Source of the DNA: a virus
Strand: one strand, 5' to 3'
Length of the DNA: 40,454 bases
Virus record (IMG/VR): IMGVR_UViG_3300032893_000141
Span: 1 to 40,454 of that record
In this document: positions 31,663-38,255 of the stretch, one piece after another
How positions within the stretch are numbered: the first letter of the stretch is position 1
Layout: the number at the start of each line of letters is the position of its first letter
Program-made: the position numbers and the translations under genes
The notes under the pieces: model-generated
Seen by the model: the letters and a program-made list of their open reading frames with translations, nothing else
What the model was told of the DNA's origin: nothing
Databases searched by the model: none

Positions 31663-31958
31663 TTGAGGGCGACCAGCTCAATGCGCGCCACAACGCCAAC
31701 AGGACCACCGCCCTCGCCAGTCACCTGCAGCGGCAGGAGCTTCGGGTAAATCGTCCCCCAGAAGACGCGCTCGTTCTGGGGATCTTCCTGAGCCCAAGCG
31801 GTCAGGCGCTCAGCGCCGCCAAGCGCTTCAGCAGCCGCCGCAATCGCGTCCTTTGCTGCTTTCGTGGTCTTGTTGAGCGATCCCTTCTTGCGGCCCATGC
31901 CGGCCGCCGGTGGGCGCTTTTTCCCACTAGCCGTCACTTCTTTGCTGTCTTCGCTCAT
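31659..31958 (-). CDS. terS: Terminase small-subunit-like protein
   Basis: 99 residues. Contains MGRKKGSLNKTTKAAKDAI (about 21-39), a basic DNA-binding-like segment, and a C-terminal QVTGEGGG, features I recall from small proteins directly upstream of PBSX-type TerL. Would recognise packaging sites. Smaller than classical TerS, so the assignment rests partly on position. Confidence 0.68.
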   Translation of the reverse strand: MSEDSKEVTASGKKRPPAAGMGRKKGSLNKTTKAAKDAIAAAAEALGGAERLTAWAQEDPQNERVFWGTIYPKLLPLQVTGEGGGPVGVVARIELVALK

Positions 31959-31990
31959 CTATCGCCGCGCCCTTTCGGGTAGCGCTCCAG

Positions 31991-32110
31991 TTAAGCCCTG
32001 CCGTAAATGAACTTGATAAACTTCCAGAGTCCGCGCACGAGCAGTGCGAGGGTGAATGTCAGGACCGCCGCGCCGCAGAAGCCGGCGAGCCACGCGACGA
32101 AGTACTCCAT
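31991..32110 (-). CDS. Tiny membrane protein
   Basis: 39 residues, ATG 32110 one base after the previous stop. Residues about 3-25 (YFVAWLAGFCGAAVLTFTLA) form a membrane span; the C-terminus is basic (RGLWKFIKFIYGRA). The ribosome site is weak (GGGAAC). No known function. Confidence 0.5.
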   Translation of the reverse strand: MEYFVAWLAGFCGAAVLTFTLALLVRGLWKFIKFIYGRA

Positions 32111-32111
32111 G

Positions 32112-32582
32112 TCAGTTCCCGATCGGCACGTTGCTGAAGCCGTAGTTGAAACTGACGCGGATCGAGCCAGCCGTCAGCGCAACGTTGTTCACGCACTGGA
32201 TCGTGTCCCCGGCCTGCGAGCACGCGAAGAAGGCACCCGGCGCGCTTGTCTGCCGCAGCACCGTGGGCTGATTCGGCGATGCCGGCGTCGACGGAATGTA
32301 CTGACGCAGCAGCGCGACGACTTCACCGCCGTTGACGGTGGTCATGGTCGTGTTGACCATCCCCGCCGACGCGATCGTCGCAATTACGTCTGTCGTGATC
32401 TGAATGCCCCAGATGAACGCGTACATTCCAGCCGGAGCCGTCAGAACGGTCTGCGGCGTCGTTCCAGCGGCTGCATTCAGCGTCACCGCCGCGTACTTCC
32501 CGGCAATGAACTGGCCCTGAAGCTGTCGCGTAAAGCCTTGAGGATCAGAGAACTGGATGGGCGCGCCAATCGGGCTATTCAT
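32112..32582 (-). CDS. Putative virion surface protein
   Basis: 156 residues. Beta-rich with YAAVTLNAAAGTTPQTVLTA, AGMYAFIWGIQITTDV and a C-terminal SIRVSFNYGFSNVPIG. Pattern fits small phage head or tail accessory proteins. Two cysteines in ACSQAG and IQCVNN could pair. Located between the late-region terminators and terminase. Function unknown. Confidence 0.65.
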   Translation of the reverse strand: MNSPIGAPIQFSDPQGFTRQLQGQFIAGKYAAVTLNAAAGTTPQTVLTAPAGMYAFIWGIQITTDVIATIASAGMVNTTMTTVNGGEVVALLRQYIPSTPASPNQPTVLRQTSAPGAFFACSQAGDTIQCVNNVALTAGSIRVSFNYGFSNVPIGN

Positions 32583-32585
32583 GGC

Positions 32586-32882
32586 TTACTTGCCCAGATC
32601 CTCGAACTCGGCGTGCGAGGCCGGATGGCGCACTTCTCGCGTGCGCTGGTTCGTCTCGGTGCGTTCGCCACGCATGGGCATCTTGCCCATCACGCGGTCG
32701 GCCTTGGCGTCGATCTTCGATTCCGTCGATTTCGACATGCGGCCTTCGTTGACTGCCTGAGATGCGCGCGCCTTCGCGTTGGCCGCGTGGCTAGCATCAG
32801 GCATGGGGTAAGCCTTCTTGCCCGGCAGGCCAAACTCGGACTTAGGCATCGATTTGCGCTGCGCGCTGCTGAGTTTGGCCAT
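32586..32882 (-). CDS. Basic phage protein with FGLPGKKAYPMPD motif
   Basis: 98 residues from ATG 32882 (GAGGTG upstream). SEFGLPGKKAYPMPDASHAA (15-34), then KARASQAVNEGRMS and a Lys-rich KIDAKADRV, is a pattern I recall from several families of phage-encoded basic proteins of unknown function. First gene after the double terminator, so likely the first late gene. Confidence 0.7.
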   Translation of the reverse strand: MAKLSSAQRKSMPKSEFGLPGKKAYPMPDASHAANAKARASQAVNEGRMSKSTESKIDAKADRVMGKMPMRGERTETNQRTREVRHPASHAEFEDLGK

Positions 32883-32898
32883 GCTGGACACCTCGAAT

Positions 32899-32931
32899 AA
32901 AAAACCCAGCGCGCCGGGATGGCAGGCTGGG
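32899..32931 (-). terminator. Leftward terminator 2 before late genes
   Basis: On the minus strand cccagc (from 32931) and gctggg (to 32905) flank a 15-nt loop that can itself pair partly, followed by TTTTTT (32904-32899). It stops just upstream of the first late gene at 32882. Confidence 0.7.
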
Positions 32932-32981
32932 CGAAACTCAGCGCCGCGACCGGCCACTGAGCGGAGACACGGTACAAAGCA

Positions 32982-33015
32982 AAAACGCCGCGCGGCGTGA
33001 ACCGGGCGGCGTTTT
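32982..33015. terminator. Bidirectional terminator 1 before late genes
   Basis: A 10-bp perfect inverted repeat (aaaacgccgc 32982-32991; gcggcgtttt 33006-33015) with A/T runs on both sides, thus able to end transcripts from either strand. It lies 52 bp past the last gene of the early leftward operon. Together with the next one it separates early and late genes; the 185-bp gap 32883-33066 shows no gene and no clear promoter. Confidence 0.78.
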
Positions 33016-33066
33016 CTCGGGATCCACGTTTTCTCTGGACGAGCCAAACGTGCCCCACGCCGCGCA

Positions 33067-33468
33067 TTAAAGCACATTCGCCAATGGTTTACAAGCCGAT
33101 TTGTCAAGCAATCCCGCCGCCACCATCTTCGGGCAGAGAATCGCCTTGGCGCGCGCGTAGTCCTCGTCCTGCGTCTGCGGGTATCGAGGATTGACCCAGA
33201 CCGCCGAGCCGCTCAGGAAGTTGCGCACCGCCGTATTCACGGCCAGGCGGCTGCGCGTGTCGAGCGCTTGCAACATCGGCTCGACGATCTTGCCGGTGGC
33301 CGCCTTCAGGTTGCGCTCTACTTCCTCGTTCAGGTCGTCGAAGTCCATCCATTGCCGGCTGATGCGGAAATCTCGGCAGGCCGGATCTGCGCCGCCGTAG
33401 TCGAGATTGGGCGTGTAGGCTTGCTGGTATTCGTAGGCGTCGCAGAGGATTTCATCGATTCTGTCCAT
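33067..33468 (-). CDS. Hypothetical protein in late-regulator position
   Basis: 133 residues, GGGGAAACGA before ATG 33468. Starts DRIDEILCDAYEYQQAY, then ADPACRDFRISRQWMDFDDL and RLAVNTAVRNFLSGSAVWVN. I recall the same type in Burkholderiales prophages without a known role. It is the last gene before two terminators that guard the late genes, where lambda-like phages keep the antiterminator Q. A Q-like role is inference; there is no visible zinc-binding motif beyond Cys9, Cys31 and two C-terminal cysteines. Confidence 0.65.
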   Translation of the reverse strand: MDRIDEILCDAYEYQQAYTPNLDYGGADPACRDFRISRQWMDFDDLNEEVERNLKAATGKIVEPMLQALDTRSRLAVNTAVRNFLSGSAVWVNPRYPQTQDEDYARAKAILCPKMVAAGLLDKSACKPLANVL

Positions 33469-33631
33469 TCGTTTCCCCGTTTGTTCTCACCACTCCCCAC
33501 GGCCCCGCCGCCCGATTCATCACCTGCACCTCGTCCCAGACGTCGTCGAGCGCGTACGAGCGCTTGAGCTTCGCGCCGCCCTCGTTGCTGCGCGCGAGCT
33601 TCTGCTCCGGCGTGTCGGTGTCGGATTTCAT
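33452..33631 (-). CDS. Small hypothetical protein
   Basis: 59 residues; GGAGG 7 bases before ATG 33631 decides the start. Contains KLARSNEGGAKLKRSYALDD and DEVQVMNRAAG. Hydrophilic, basic in the middle. Overlaps both neighbours, so it is part of a tightly coupled operon. Not recognised. Confidence 0.6.
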   Translation of the reverse strand: MKSDTDTPEQKLARSNEGGAKLKRSYALDDVWDEVQVMNRAAGPWGVVRTNGETNGQNR

Positions 33632-33777
33632 TCCATCGCCTCCGCGATCTTCGACAGCGTTTGGCTGATCCACGTGAGCACCACGACCGGCGCGCAGTAG
33701 ACCAGCGAGAGGCCCGCGAAAAGCGACGAGAGCGCGAGCAGCCCAAGCCAGAGGATGAAGTTAAGGAAGGCGATCAT
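33628..33777 (-). CDS. Tiny membrane protein
   Basis: 49 residues, ATG 33777 overlapping the RuvC-like gene's stop. Residues about 3-34 are hydrophobic (LNFILWLGLLALSSLFAGLS, then VYCAPVVVLTW), enough for one long or two short membrane spans; a short amphipathic C-terminus follows. Unknown role. Confidence 0.55.
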   Translation of the reverse strand: MIAFLNFILWLGLLALSSLFAGLSLVYCAPVVVLTWISQTLSKIAEAME

Positions 33778-34262
33778 GTCATCGTCCTCTGCCCATATCG
33801 GGCGATCAGAAGCGCATCGGCGCGCCCGTCATGCTTGGCCAGCGGACACAGATGGGCGCCGAATAGCTGCCGCGCGATGCGAAGGCTCTGTTGCTTCGTG
33901 TCCTCGCGCTCGGTCTTGCGGATGCCGAAATAGCCCTGCCATGCCTTCGGCGTGACGTAGGCCACATCGAACCCTGTCAGCTCGCACACGGTGGCGATGG
34001 TGGCCTTCGTAGCCTCCAGCGAGCCCATCGTCTGCACGCTGCCGCCGGCGAAAGTGTTCAGCGCCTCCATGACGACGAGGCCGCGCTCGTCGGCCGGGAC
34101 GAGTTCACGCAGGATCGCCTGCAGCGCCTTCGGATCGATCTCGTTGCGAACCTTGCCGTTACCCTGCTTTGCGCGGATGGGCATGTCGCGCACCACCGGC
34201 TCGTCGTTGTGGTCGAGGCGCGCGATTGCGCCGCGGATGCCTGGGTCGATTGCGATCAGCAT
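33774..34262 (-). CDS. RuvC-like Holliday-junction nuclease
   Basis: 162 residues. RNase H-like fold: IAIDPGIRGA with Asp6, VVMEAL with Glu66, and KHDGRADALLIARY with Asp145 and Asp149 complete the metal site. Such proteins cut branched DNA made by recombination and replication before packaging. ATG 34262 shares one base with the helicase stop (TGATG); GTG 34265 is an alternative. It complements ERF, exonuclease and NinB encoded on the other arm. Confidence 0.83.
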   Translation of the reverse strand: MLIAIDPGIRGAIARLDHNDEPVVRDMPIRAKQGNGKVRNEIDPKALQAILRELVPADERGLVVMEALNTFAGGSVQTMGSLEATKATIATVCELTGFDVAYVTPKAWQGYFGIRKTEREDTKQQSLRIARQLFGAHLCPLAKHDGRADALLIARYGQRTMT

Positions 34263-35224
34263 CACTTGCCCCACACCGCATCCCAGCGGTTCTCGATCAT
34301 GTTGAGAGCCACGGCGCCGCCTTGACGCACATCGCGGAACTGCAGGCTCTCGGCGTCGAACCAGAGCTTCTGCGTGCCTTCCCACGTGTAGTGGCGCTGC
34401 TTGGCGCAGATGAGCGTCGTGTCGGCCATCGATTCGATCAGGGCGCGCTTCTCGGGCGTCAGATCCTTGCGCAGATCTGCCTCTTTAGCCTTGTTGCGAT
34501 GCACGATCAGCACGTTGTCAACGAGATCGGTGATCTCCCCGGCTCCCTTCAGGTCGAACTTGTCGGGAATGTTCGATTCCTTCTCGCTCTTGCGCGCGTG
34601 GTGCACAAGGTGGATATGCAGGTCCGTGTCCCGAGCGAGCGAGCAGAGCTGATCGACGAAATTCTTCTGGCCGGCATAGTCGTCGGGGGCAATACCGCAC
34701 TTGAGAATGCTGTCGATCACCATGTGCTGGACGCCCAACTCACGCCGGCAATAGCGGGACACAGCCAGCATCCGATCTCGCTGGACGGTGCCGATGTGGT
34801 TGTAGATCCAGAGACGGCCATCGGTCCAGCGGCCAAACTGAGACAGGAACTGGCCGGTAGGCTTCTCGACGCACGCGGCCTGCCGGGCCAGACGCTCTAG
34901 GGTGGCGCGCGGTCGCATTTCCATCGATGCGATGCACACACGATCGCCGGCGCTCATGGCGTGCAGCATGGCGTATCCGAGCACTGCGGACTTGCCGTGG
35001 CCATTCACGCCGCCCCAGAGCGTTACCTCACCCGGACGGAATGCGAGATCGTGCCCGACGGAGGGCCAGGGTGTGCGAGTGCCGTGCACCTGCTCAGCAA
35101 CGCCGCCGTGCAGATACTCGATCAGCTCTTCCGTGAATTCCGACGCCTTTCGCACATCGGCGCGGCCGTCGTCTTCGTCGTTGACGTAGGCTGCCCAATC
35201 AACATCGTCGGGGATCATTCTCAC
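34262..35224 (-). CDS. DnaB/gp4-like replicative helicase core
   Basis: 320 residues. RecA-type motor: Walker A GVNGHGKSA (72-80), catalytic Glu102 in SMEMRP, Walker B MVIDS (168-172), then HLVHHARKS (205-213) and the finger region GAGEITDLVDNVLIVHRNK (227-245). It lacks the N-terminal DnaB domain, so it is like short phage helicases. GTG 35224 is preferred over ATG 35218 because GGAG is 8 bases upstream. Expected to unwind DNA at the fork after loading by the initiator. Confidence 0.85.
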   Translation of the reverse strand: MRMIPDDVDWAAYVNDEDDGRADVRKASEFTEELIEYLHGGVAEQVHGTRTPWPSVGHDLAFRPGEVTLWGGVNGHGKSAVLGYAMLHAMSAGDRVCIASMEMRPRATLERLARQAACVEKPTGQFLSQFGRWTDGRLWIYNHIGTVQRDRMLAVSRYCRRELGVQHMVIDSILKCGIAPDDYAGQKNFVDQLCSLARDTDLHIHLVHHARKSEKESNIPDKFDLKGAGEITDLVDNVLIVHRNKAKEADLRKDLTPEKRALIESMADTTLICAKQRHYTWEGTQKLWFDAESLQFRDVRQGGAVALNMIENRWDAVWGK

Positions 35225-35706
35225 TGTGCGTTCTCCAGGGCAATTTTCACGACGAGATCACATGCCTCGTCGTAGGGGATAGGAATGGACTTGCCAAGCT
35301 CGCCGCAAATACGCTTGGCGATCATGGCGCCTTCGAGATAGCAGTTCGGGCCGATTCCCATCGGGAACCAGTCGAACAGCCGGAAATCGGTGATTTGCCG
35401 CCACTCGCCGCAGTGCACGCGTGGGCCTTCGCGGAATGTCAGGACCATCGATTGCGGCACAACCGCGGCAATGGCACCCAAGCTGCGAAGCAGGTCTGCG
35501 AACGGCGTGCTCGAGCTGGCGAAGACCTCGATGTTCAGCCCGGCAACCGGACGCCAGTCGAACGATTCGCCTGCATTGGCCTGAAGCACCACGTTCGTGA
35601 ACTCAGGCAGCGCGCCAACGAACGAGACGAGCACCGGCAGGTCAGGTACGACGCCTTTCATGCGCATCTCGATCAAGGCTGCAGCGTTACGCGGATAGCG
35701 GTCCAT
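35221..35706 (-). CDS. Hypothetical protein between initiator and helicase
   Basis: 161 residues. Starts MDRYPRNAAALIEMRMKGVV; mixed alpha/beta with EFTNVVLQANAGESFDWRPV, LTFREG, and a helical C-terminus (DEACDLVVKIALEN). Stop overlaps the helicase start. Position suggests a replication accessory or host-interaction role, with no motif to confirm it. Confidence 0.65.
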   Translation of the reverse strand: MDRYPRNAAALIEMRMKGVVPDLPVLVSFVGALPEFTNVVLQANAGESFDWRPVAGLNIEVFASSSTPFADLLRSLGAIAAVVPQSMVLTFREGPRVHCGEWRQITDFRLFDWFPMGIGPNCYLEGAMIAKRICGELGKSIPIPYDEACDLVVKIALENAQ

Positions 35707-35712
35707 GAAGGC

Positions 35713-36597
35713 TCACAGGAACGGGTTGTCGACGAGTTCACCACGCGAATTGCGCGTGACCAGCGAGGAGATATCGAGATCGGTCGAGCCGTTCGCAGGC
35801 CGGATTTCGTCTTCCCACCGGCGCTGATTCAGCCAGGTGGAGGCAAACGGGATGTATTTGCCGCCATCCCGCATCCACTGCTCGGTTTCGCAAAACCGCT
35901 CCAATGCCTCGAGCAAACGCTGCTGCAATGCAGGCGAAGGATTAAGCTTTTCGTAGGCCTTTTGCGCGGGAACCTTCGAGTCCTTTCTCGGGTACCGCTT
36001 CCAGAAAATCGAGAAGGAATCTTCTTTCTCGATTCGAGAAGGAGCTTTCTCGATTTCTTTCTCGACACCCAAATCGAGAAGACTTTCTCGGCTTTCTCGA
36101 TTTTTCTCGATTGCTCGCGCGCGCGTTGGGTTGGTTTTGGTTGTTGGGTTGGTTGTTGGGTTGGTTTTTCCTTGTAGGTACTTAAAAAACCTTGGAAAAA
36201 CTACCCCCCCCATACCCCCCCCAATCCGCGAATCGAGAAGATTTCGAGAAGAATCGAGAAAGGATTCGAGAAGGATTCGAGAAGAATCGAGAAAAGTGTC
36301 AGAGCCGAAATCGAGAAGATTTCGAGAAGAATCGAGAAGACCTCCTTTCTCGATTCGAGAAAGCCAGCCGACCTGAACGAGGGCATTCGAGAAACCTTCG
36401 AGACGCACATAGCGGTCAATCCACTCCGGGTTGACACCCAAAGCGAGCCCGTCTGCCAGATGCCGGTCTGCCCAGCTCCAGAGTCGGTGAAGACGGCCGA
36501 CGACGGCGAATTCATCGACGCCCAGCGTCGATGCCAGAGAGATCACGACGGGGTCTTCTGAAAGGTCTGTTTGCATTCTGATTGATTCGGCGGACAT
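35713..36597 (-). CDS. Replication initiator/organiser containing the candidate origin
   Basis: 294 residues from ATG 36597 (shares one base with the upstream stop). N-terminal part (about 8-85; TDLSEDPVVISLASTLGVDE, GRLHRLWSWADRH, GWLSRIEKG) resembles winged-helix domains of phage initiators. Residues 88-125 are a DNA-driven repeat (LLDSSRNLLDFGSDTF, FLDSSRILLES). C-terminal FWKRYPRKDSKVPAQKAYEK and FASTWLNQRRWEDE matches the DnaT/replisome-organiser tail that recruits helicase. As with lambda O, the coding sequence carries a repeat array likely bound by the protein itself. Two G8 runs lie inside the gene. Confidence 0.78.
   Translation of the reverse strand: MSAESIRMQTDLSEDPVVISLASTLGVDEFAVVGRLHRLWSWADRHLADGLALGVNPEWIDRYVRLEGFSNALVQVGWLSRIEKGGLLDSSRNLLDFGSDTFLDSSRILLESFLDSSRNLLDSRIGGGMGGVVFPRFFKYLQGKTNPTTNPTTKTNPTRARAIEKNRESRESLLDLGVEKEIEKAPSRIEKEDSFSIFWKRYPRKDSKVPAQKAYEKLNPSPALQQRLLEALERFCETEQWMRDGGKYIPFASTWLNQRRWEDEIRPANGSTDLDISSLVTRNSRGELVDNPFL
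35985..36403. other. Candidate origin of replication: iteron clusters inside initiator gene
   Basis: The hexamer CGAGAA or its complement TTCTCG occurs 22 times: ten between 35985 and 36109 (mixed directions) and twelve between 36234 and 36393 (mostly one direction). In the right cluster the steps are 11, 10, 12, 11, 10 bp, i.e. about one helical turn. Between the clusters are a GT-rich stretch (36124-36170), an A/T-rich stretch near 36181-36200 that could melt, and two C8 tracts. Together these are classic iteron-origin features. Confidence 0.75.
36231..36338. repeat. 30-bp direct repeat within iteron cluster
   Basis: An identical 30-bp block made of three iterons occurs at 36231-36260 and 36309-36338 (78 bp apart start to start). 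The exact identity at DNA level, in a coding region, suggests recent duplication or selection on DNA and not on protein. Confidence 0.85.
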
Positions 36598-36764
36598 CAC
36601 CGTAACCCCTTTTGTTTTTCCATCCGCGCGACCTGTTTGCTCGAGCGCTGCGCGATGAGCGCGCGCATCTGCTGCCACAGGACACCGCGGGCGTATTCCG
36701 ACTCGGCCACGACCATCGCTTCGCCGAGCTCCCTGATGCGCTGCTCGCGTTCGGCGTCGTTCAA
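36597..36764 (-). CDS. Small helical protein with TTG start
   Basis: 55 residues from TTG 36764, preceded by GGAG 6 bases upstream and overlapping the stop of the 24-residue gene (TTGA). Contains NDAEREQRIRELGEAMVVAE and WQQMRALIAQRSSKQVARM; a basic helical protein. An ATG at 36854 would make 85 residues but reads through the tiny gene. Function unknown; next to cII and the initiator. Confidence 0.55.
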   Translation of the reverse strand: MNDAEREQRIRELGEAMVVAESEYARGVLWQQMRALIAQRSSKQVARMEKQKGLR

Positions 36765-36835
36765 TGCAGTCTCCACGCGCCGTAGAAGGCCATGCCGATC
36801 CAGAACGCCATCCAGAGGTCGAAGATCAGTTCCAT
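36761..36835 (-). CDS. 24-residue membrane peptide
   Basis: ATG 36835 has GGGAGG 7 bases upstream, stronger than most neighbours. The peptide (MELIFDLWMAFWIGMAFYGA, then WRLH) is aromatic and hydrophobic, a single short membrane span. Its stop overlaps the next start, so it may be a leader for coupling or a real small protein. Confidence 0.5.
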   Translation of the reverse strand: MELIFDLWMAFWIGMAFYGAWRLH

Positions 36836-36837
36836 GG

Positions 36838-37158
36838 TCAGTCCTCCCACACAAGCTGCTGCATCGTGTCTGGATTGCTCATGGCGCCGGACGCGATGGT
36901 GACGAGTGCCTGGTACATCGAATGGTCGACGCAGACGCGATCAATAGGCACGAGCTTCAGCCCGGCTACGGCCAGCACCTGACACGCTCGCTCCAGATCC
37001 TCGGAGACGAATCGGCTCACGGTGGGCGGTGAAACTCCGATTTCAGTCGCGATGTTGTTCTGCCCGACTGCTGAAATGCGCTGCAAGGCAAGGCTATGCG
37101 ACTTGCGTGCGCGTTCAGTTGCGGGAAGCGATGATTGGTCCACGATGTTCAGCCTCAC
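36838..37158 (-). CDS. cII: CII-like transcriptional activator
   Basis: 106 residues, GTG 37158 with AAGGA 7 bases upstream. Helix-turn-helix around residues 31-55 (GQNNIATEIGVSPPTVSRFV), followed by DLERACQVLAVAGLKLVPID typical of the phage CII family. Expected to activate repressor and integrase promoters when lysogeny is favoured. Second gene of the leftward early operon, as in lambda. Confidence 0.83.
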   Translation of the reverse strand: MRLNIVDQSSLPATERARKSHSLALQRISAVGQNNIATEIGVSPPTVSRFVSEDLERACQVLAVAGLKLVPIDRVCVDHSMYQALVTIASGAMSNPDTMQQLVWED

Positions 37159-37203
37159 CTTGCGGTCCTTCCATGCATCTTGTTGGGGGGAATTCAGGTT
37201 CGG

Positions 37204-37419
37204 TCAGAGCGCTGCTGCAACGGCACCCTGGTTCTGCGTCACTTCGGCATGCACGCGCTGGATGGCGAGCAATGCTTTCGAAGAGCAGTTCGACTGACCG
37301 CGAAGGATGCGATTGACGGTGGGCTGAGATATGCCAAGGCGCTTGGCGAGTGCAATTTCGCCCTCGTTCGTCGCCTGCTTGATCTCGGCGAGCAGCTCGG
37401 TCGGCGTGCGCAAGTCCAT
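37204..37419 (-). CDS. cro: Cro-like repressor
   Basis: 71 residues from ATG 37419 (GGAAA upstream); GTG 37443 would add eight. Helix-turn-helix at about 22-43 (IALAKRLGISQPTVNRILRG) is of the XRE/Cro type; the last part is a short helix and a flexible tail. First gene after PR and divergent from cI, so it probably blocks the CI promoter during lytic growth. Confidence 0.8.
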   Translation of the reverse strand: MDLRTPTELLAEIKQATNEGEIALAKRLGISQPTVNRILRGQSNCSSKALLAIQRVHAEVTQNQGAVAAAL

Positions 37420-37453
37420 TTGGGGTTTCCAGAAGTTATTCACCTATACGCAA

Positions 37454-37481
37454 TCTATACGATGATGAATAGTTCTGTCAA
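37454..37481 (-). promoter_or_regulatory. PR: leftward early promoter
   Basis: On the minus strand -35 TTGACA (37481-37476, perfect), 16-bp spacer, -10 TATAGA (37459-37454). An operator lies across the spacer and the -10 box. Transcription would start near 37447 and run into cro, cII, the replication genes. Confidence 0.85.
37455..37472. promoter_or_regulatory. Operator 1 (in PR)
   Basis: 18-bp imperfect palindrome CTATTC-N6-GTATAG (read on the minus strand), overlapping the PR spacer and -10. The half-site CTATAC also appears once more 11 bp away (37444-37449), a possible extra half-site. Same motif as at 37512 and 38682, therefore likely the CI/Cro target. Confidence 0.75.
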
Positions 37482-37500
37482 TGCGGAGTTGGATAGCGGC

Positions 37501-37530
37501 TTGAGCGATGCTTATTCGGTTCCGTATAGT
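37501..37530 (+). promoter_or_regulatory. Candidate cI promoter (PRM), giving a leaderless message
   Basis: TTGAGC (37501-37506) and TATAGT (37525-37530) with an 18-bp gap (17 if GTATAG is read). The start of transcription would be about 37537, the A of the cI ATG. No ribosome site precedes that ATG. Confidence 0.65.
37512..37529. promoter_or_regulatory. Operator 2 (upstream of cI)
   Basis: TTATTC-N6-GTATAG, 18 bp, overlapping the candidate cI promoter's -10. Binding here would let CI or Cro turn the cI gene down. Centre-to-centre distance to operator 1 is 57 bp. Confidence 0.7.
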
Positions 37531-37536
37531 TCGGGC

Positions 37537-38250
37537 ATGAACCTAGCCGAACGACTTGATTTCGCCATGAAGGCGCGCAAGGTCAAGAGCCAAAGCGCCC
37601 TCGCCCGAGCCTCCGGCGTTCCCCAGCCGACCATCAACCGCATCCTGAAGGGCACCACCACCACACCTGATACGACCACCCTGCAGCGCCTCGCTGACGC
37701 CCTGGAGGTATCACTTCCATGGCTGCTAGAGGAAAAAGGGGAAGGTGTCAATCTTCCGAGAAGCGGCCCGAAACGGTCTCTTCCTGCGGGAAAGGGGCAA
37801 GTAGCCGTATGGGAAAATGAGGATGATCTGGAACCGGATGAAGGGAGAGTTTGGATCGACCGGTTCGATTACCATTTTTCGGCGGGGAACGGCTTGATCC
37901 AGTGGGAAGTACGCGAGAAGAAAGCGCTCCCCTTTAACGCGGCCTTTTTCAAGGCGAAGGGAGCACGGCCGCAAGACTGCAGACTGCTGGTCCTACGCGG
38001 GGACAGCATGGAGCCTTGGGCCGAAGACAAGAACATGATCATGATCGACGTAAGCTCGACGCGCATCCTGGACGGCGAGCGCTACGCGATCTATTTCGAG
38101 GACGAGCCGCTCGTAAAGCAGATCTTCAAGGAGGCCGGCGGCGGCTTGCGCCTGCATTCTTACAATCCGAAATATCCTGACAAGATCATTACGCCTGACA
38201 AGCTTGAGTTCGTGCACATCGTTGGGCGCGTCATCTACCGGTCTGGCTAA
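37537..38250 (+). CDS. cI: CI-type repressor with S24 peptidase domain
   Basis: 237 residues. N-terminal helix-turn-helix (about 16-38; SQSALARASGVPQPTINRIL) binds operators; C-terminal LexA-like domain has Ser157 (RGDSMEP) and Lys194 (LVKQI), 37 residues apart as in LexA. The likely self-cleavage bond is Ala116-Gly117 in FSAGNG; Ala84-Gly85 is less well spaced. RecA-stimulated cleavage would trigger induction after DNA damage. ATG 37537 is used; longer frames cross the operator region. Confidence 0.92.
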   Translation: MNLAERLDFAMKARKVKSQSALARASGVPQPTINRILKGTTTTPDTTTLQRLADALEVSLPWLLEEKGEGVNLPRSGPKRSLPAGKGQVAVWENEDDLEPDEGRVWIDRFDYHFSAGNGLIQWEVREKKALPFNAAFFKAKGARPQDCRLLVLRGDSMEPWAEDKNMIMIDVSSTRILDGERYAIYFEDEPLVKQIFKEAGGGLRLHSYNPKYPDKIITPDKLEFVHIVGRVIYRSG

Positions 38251-38255
38251 AGTCC

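Noticed and set aside
37135-37536. N-terminally extended CI starting in the cro gene
   Set aside because: It would run through the promoter/operator region; the HTH domain starts normally at ATG 37537.
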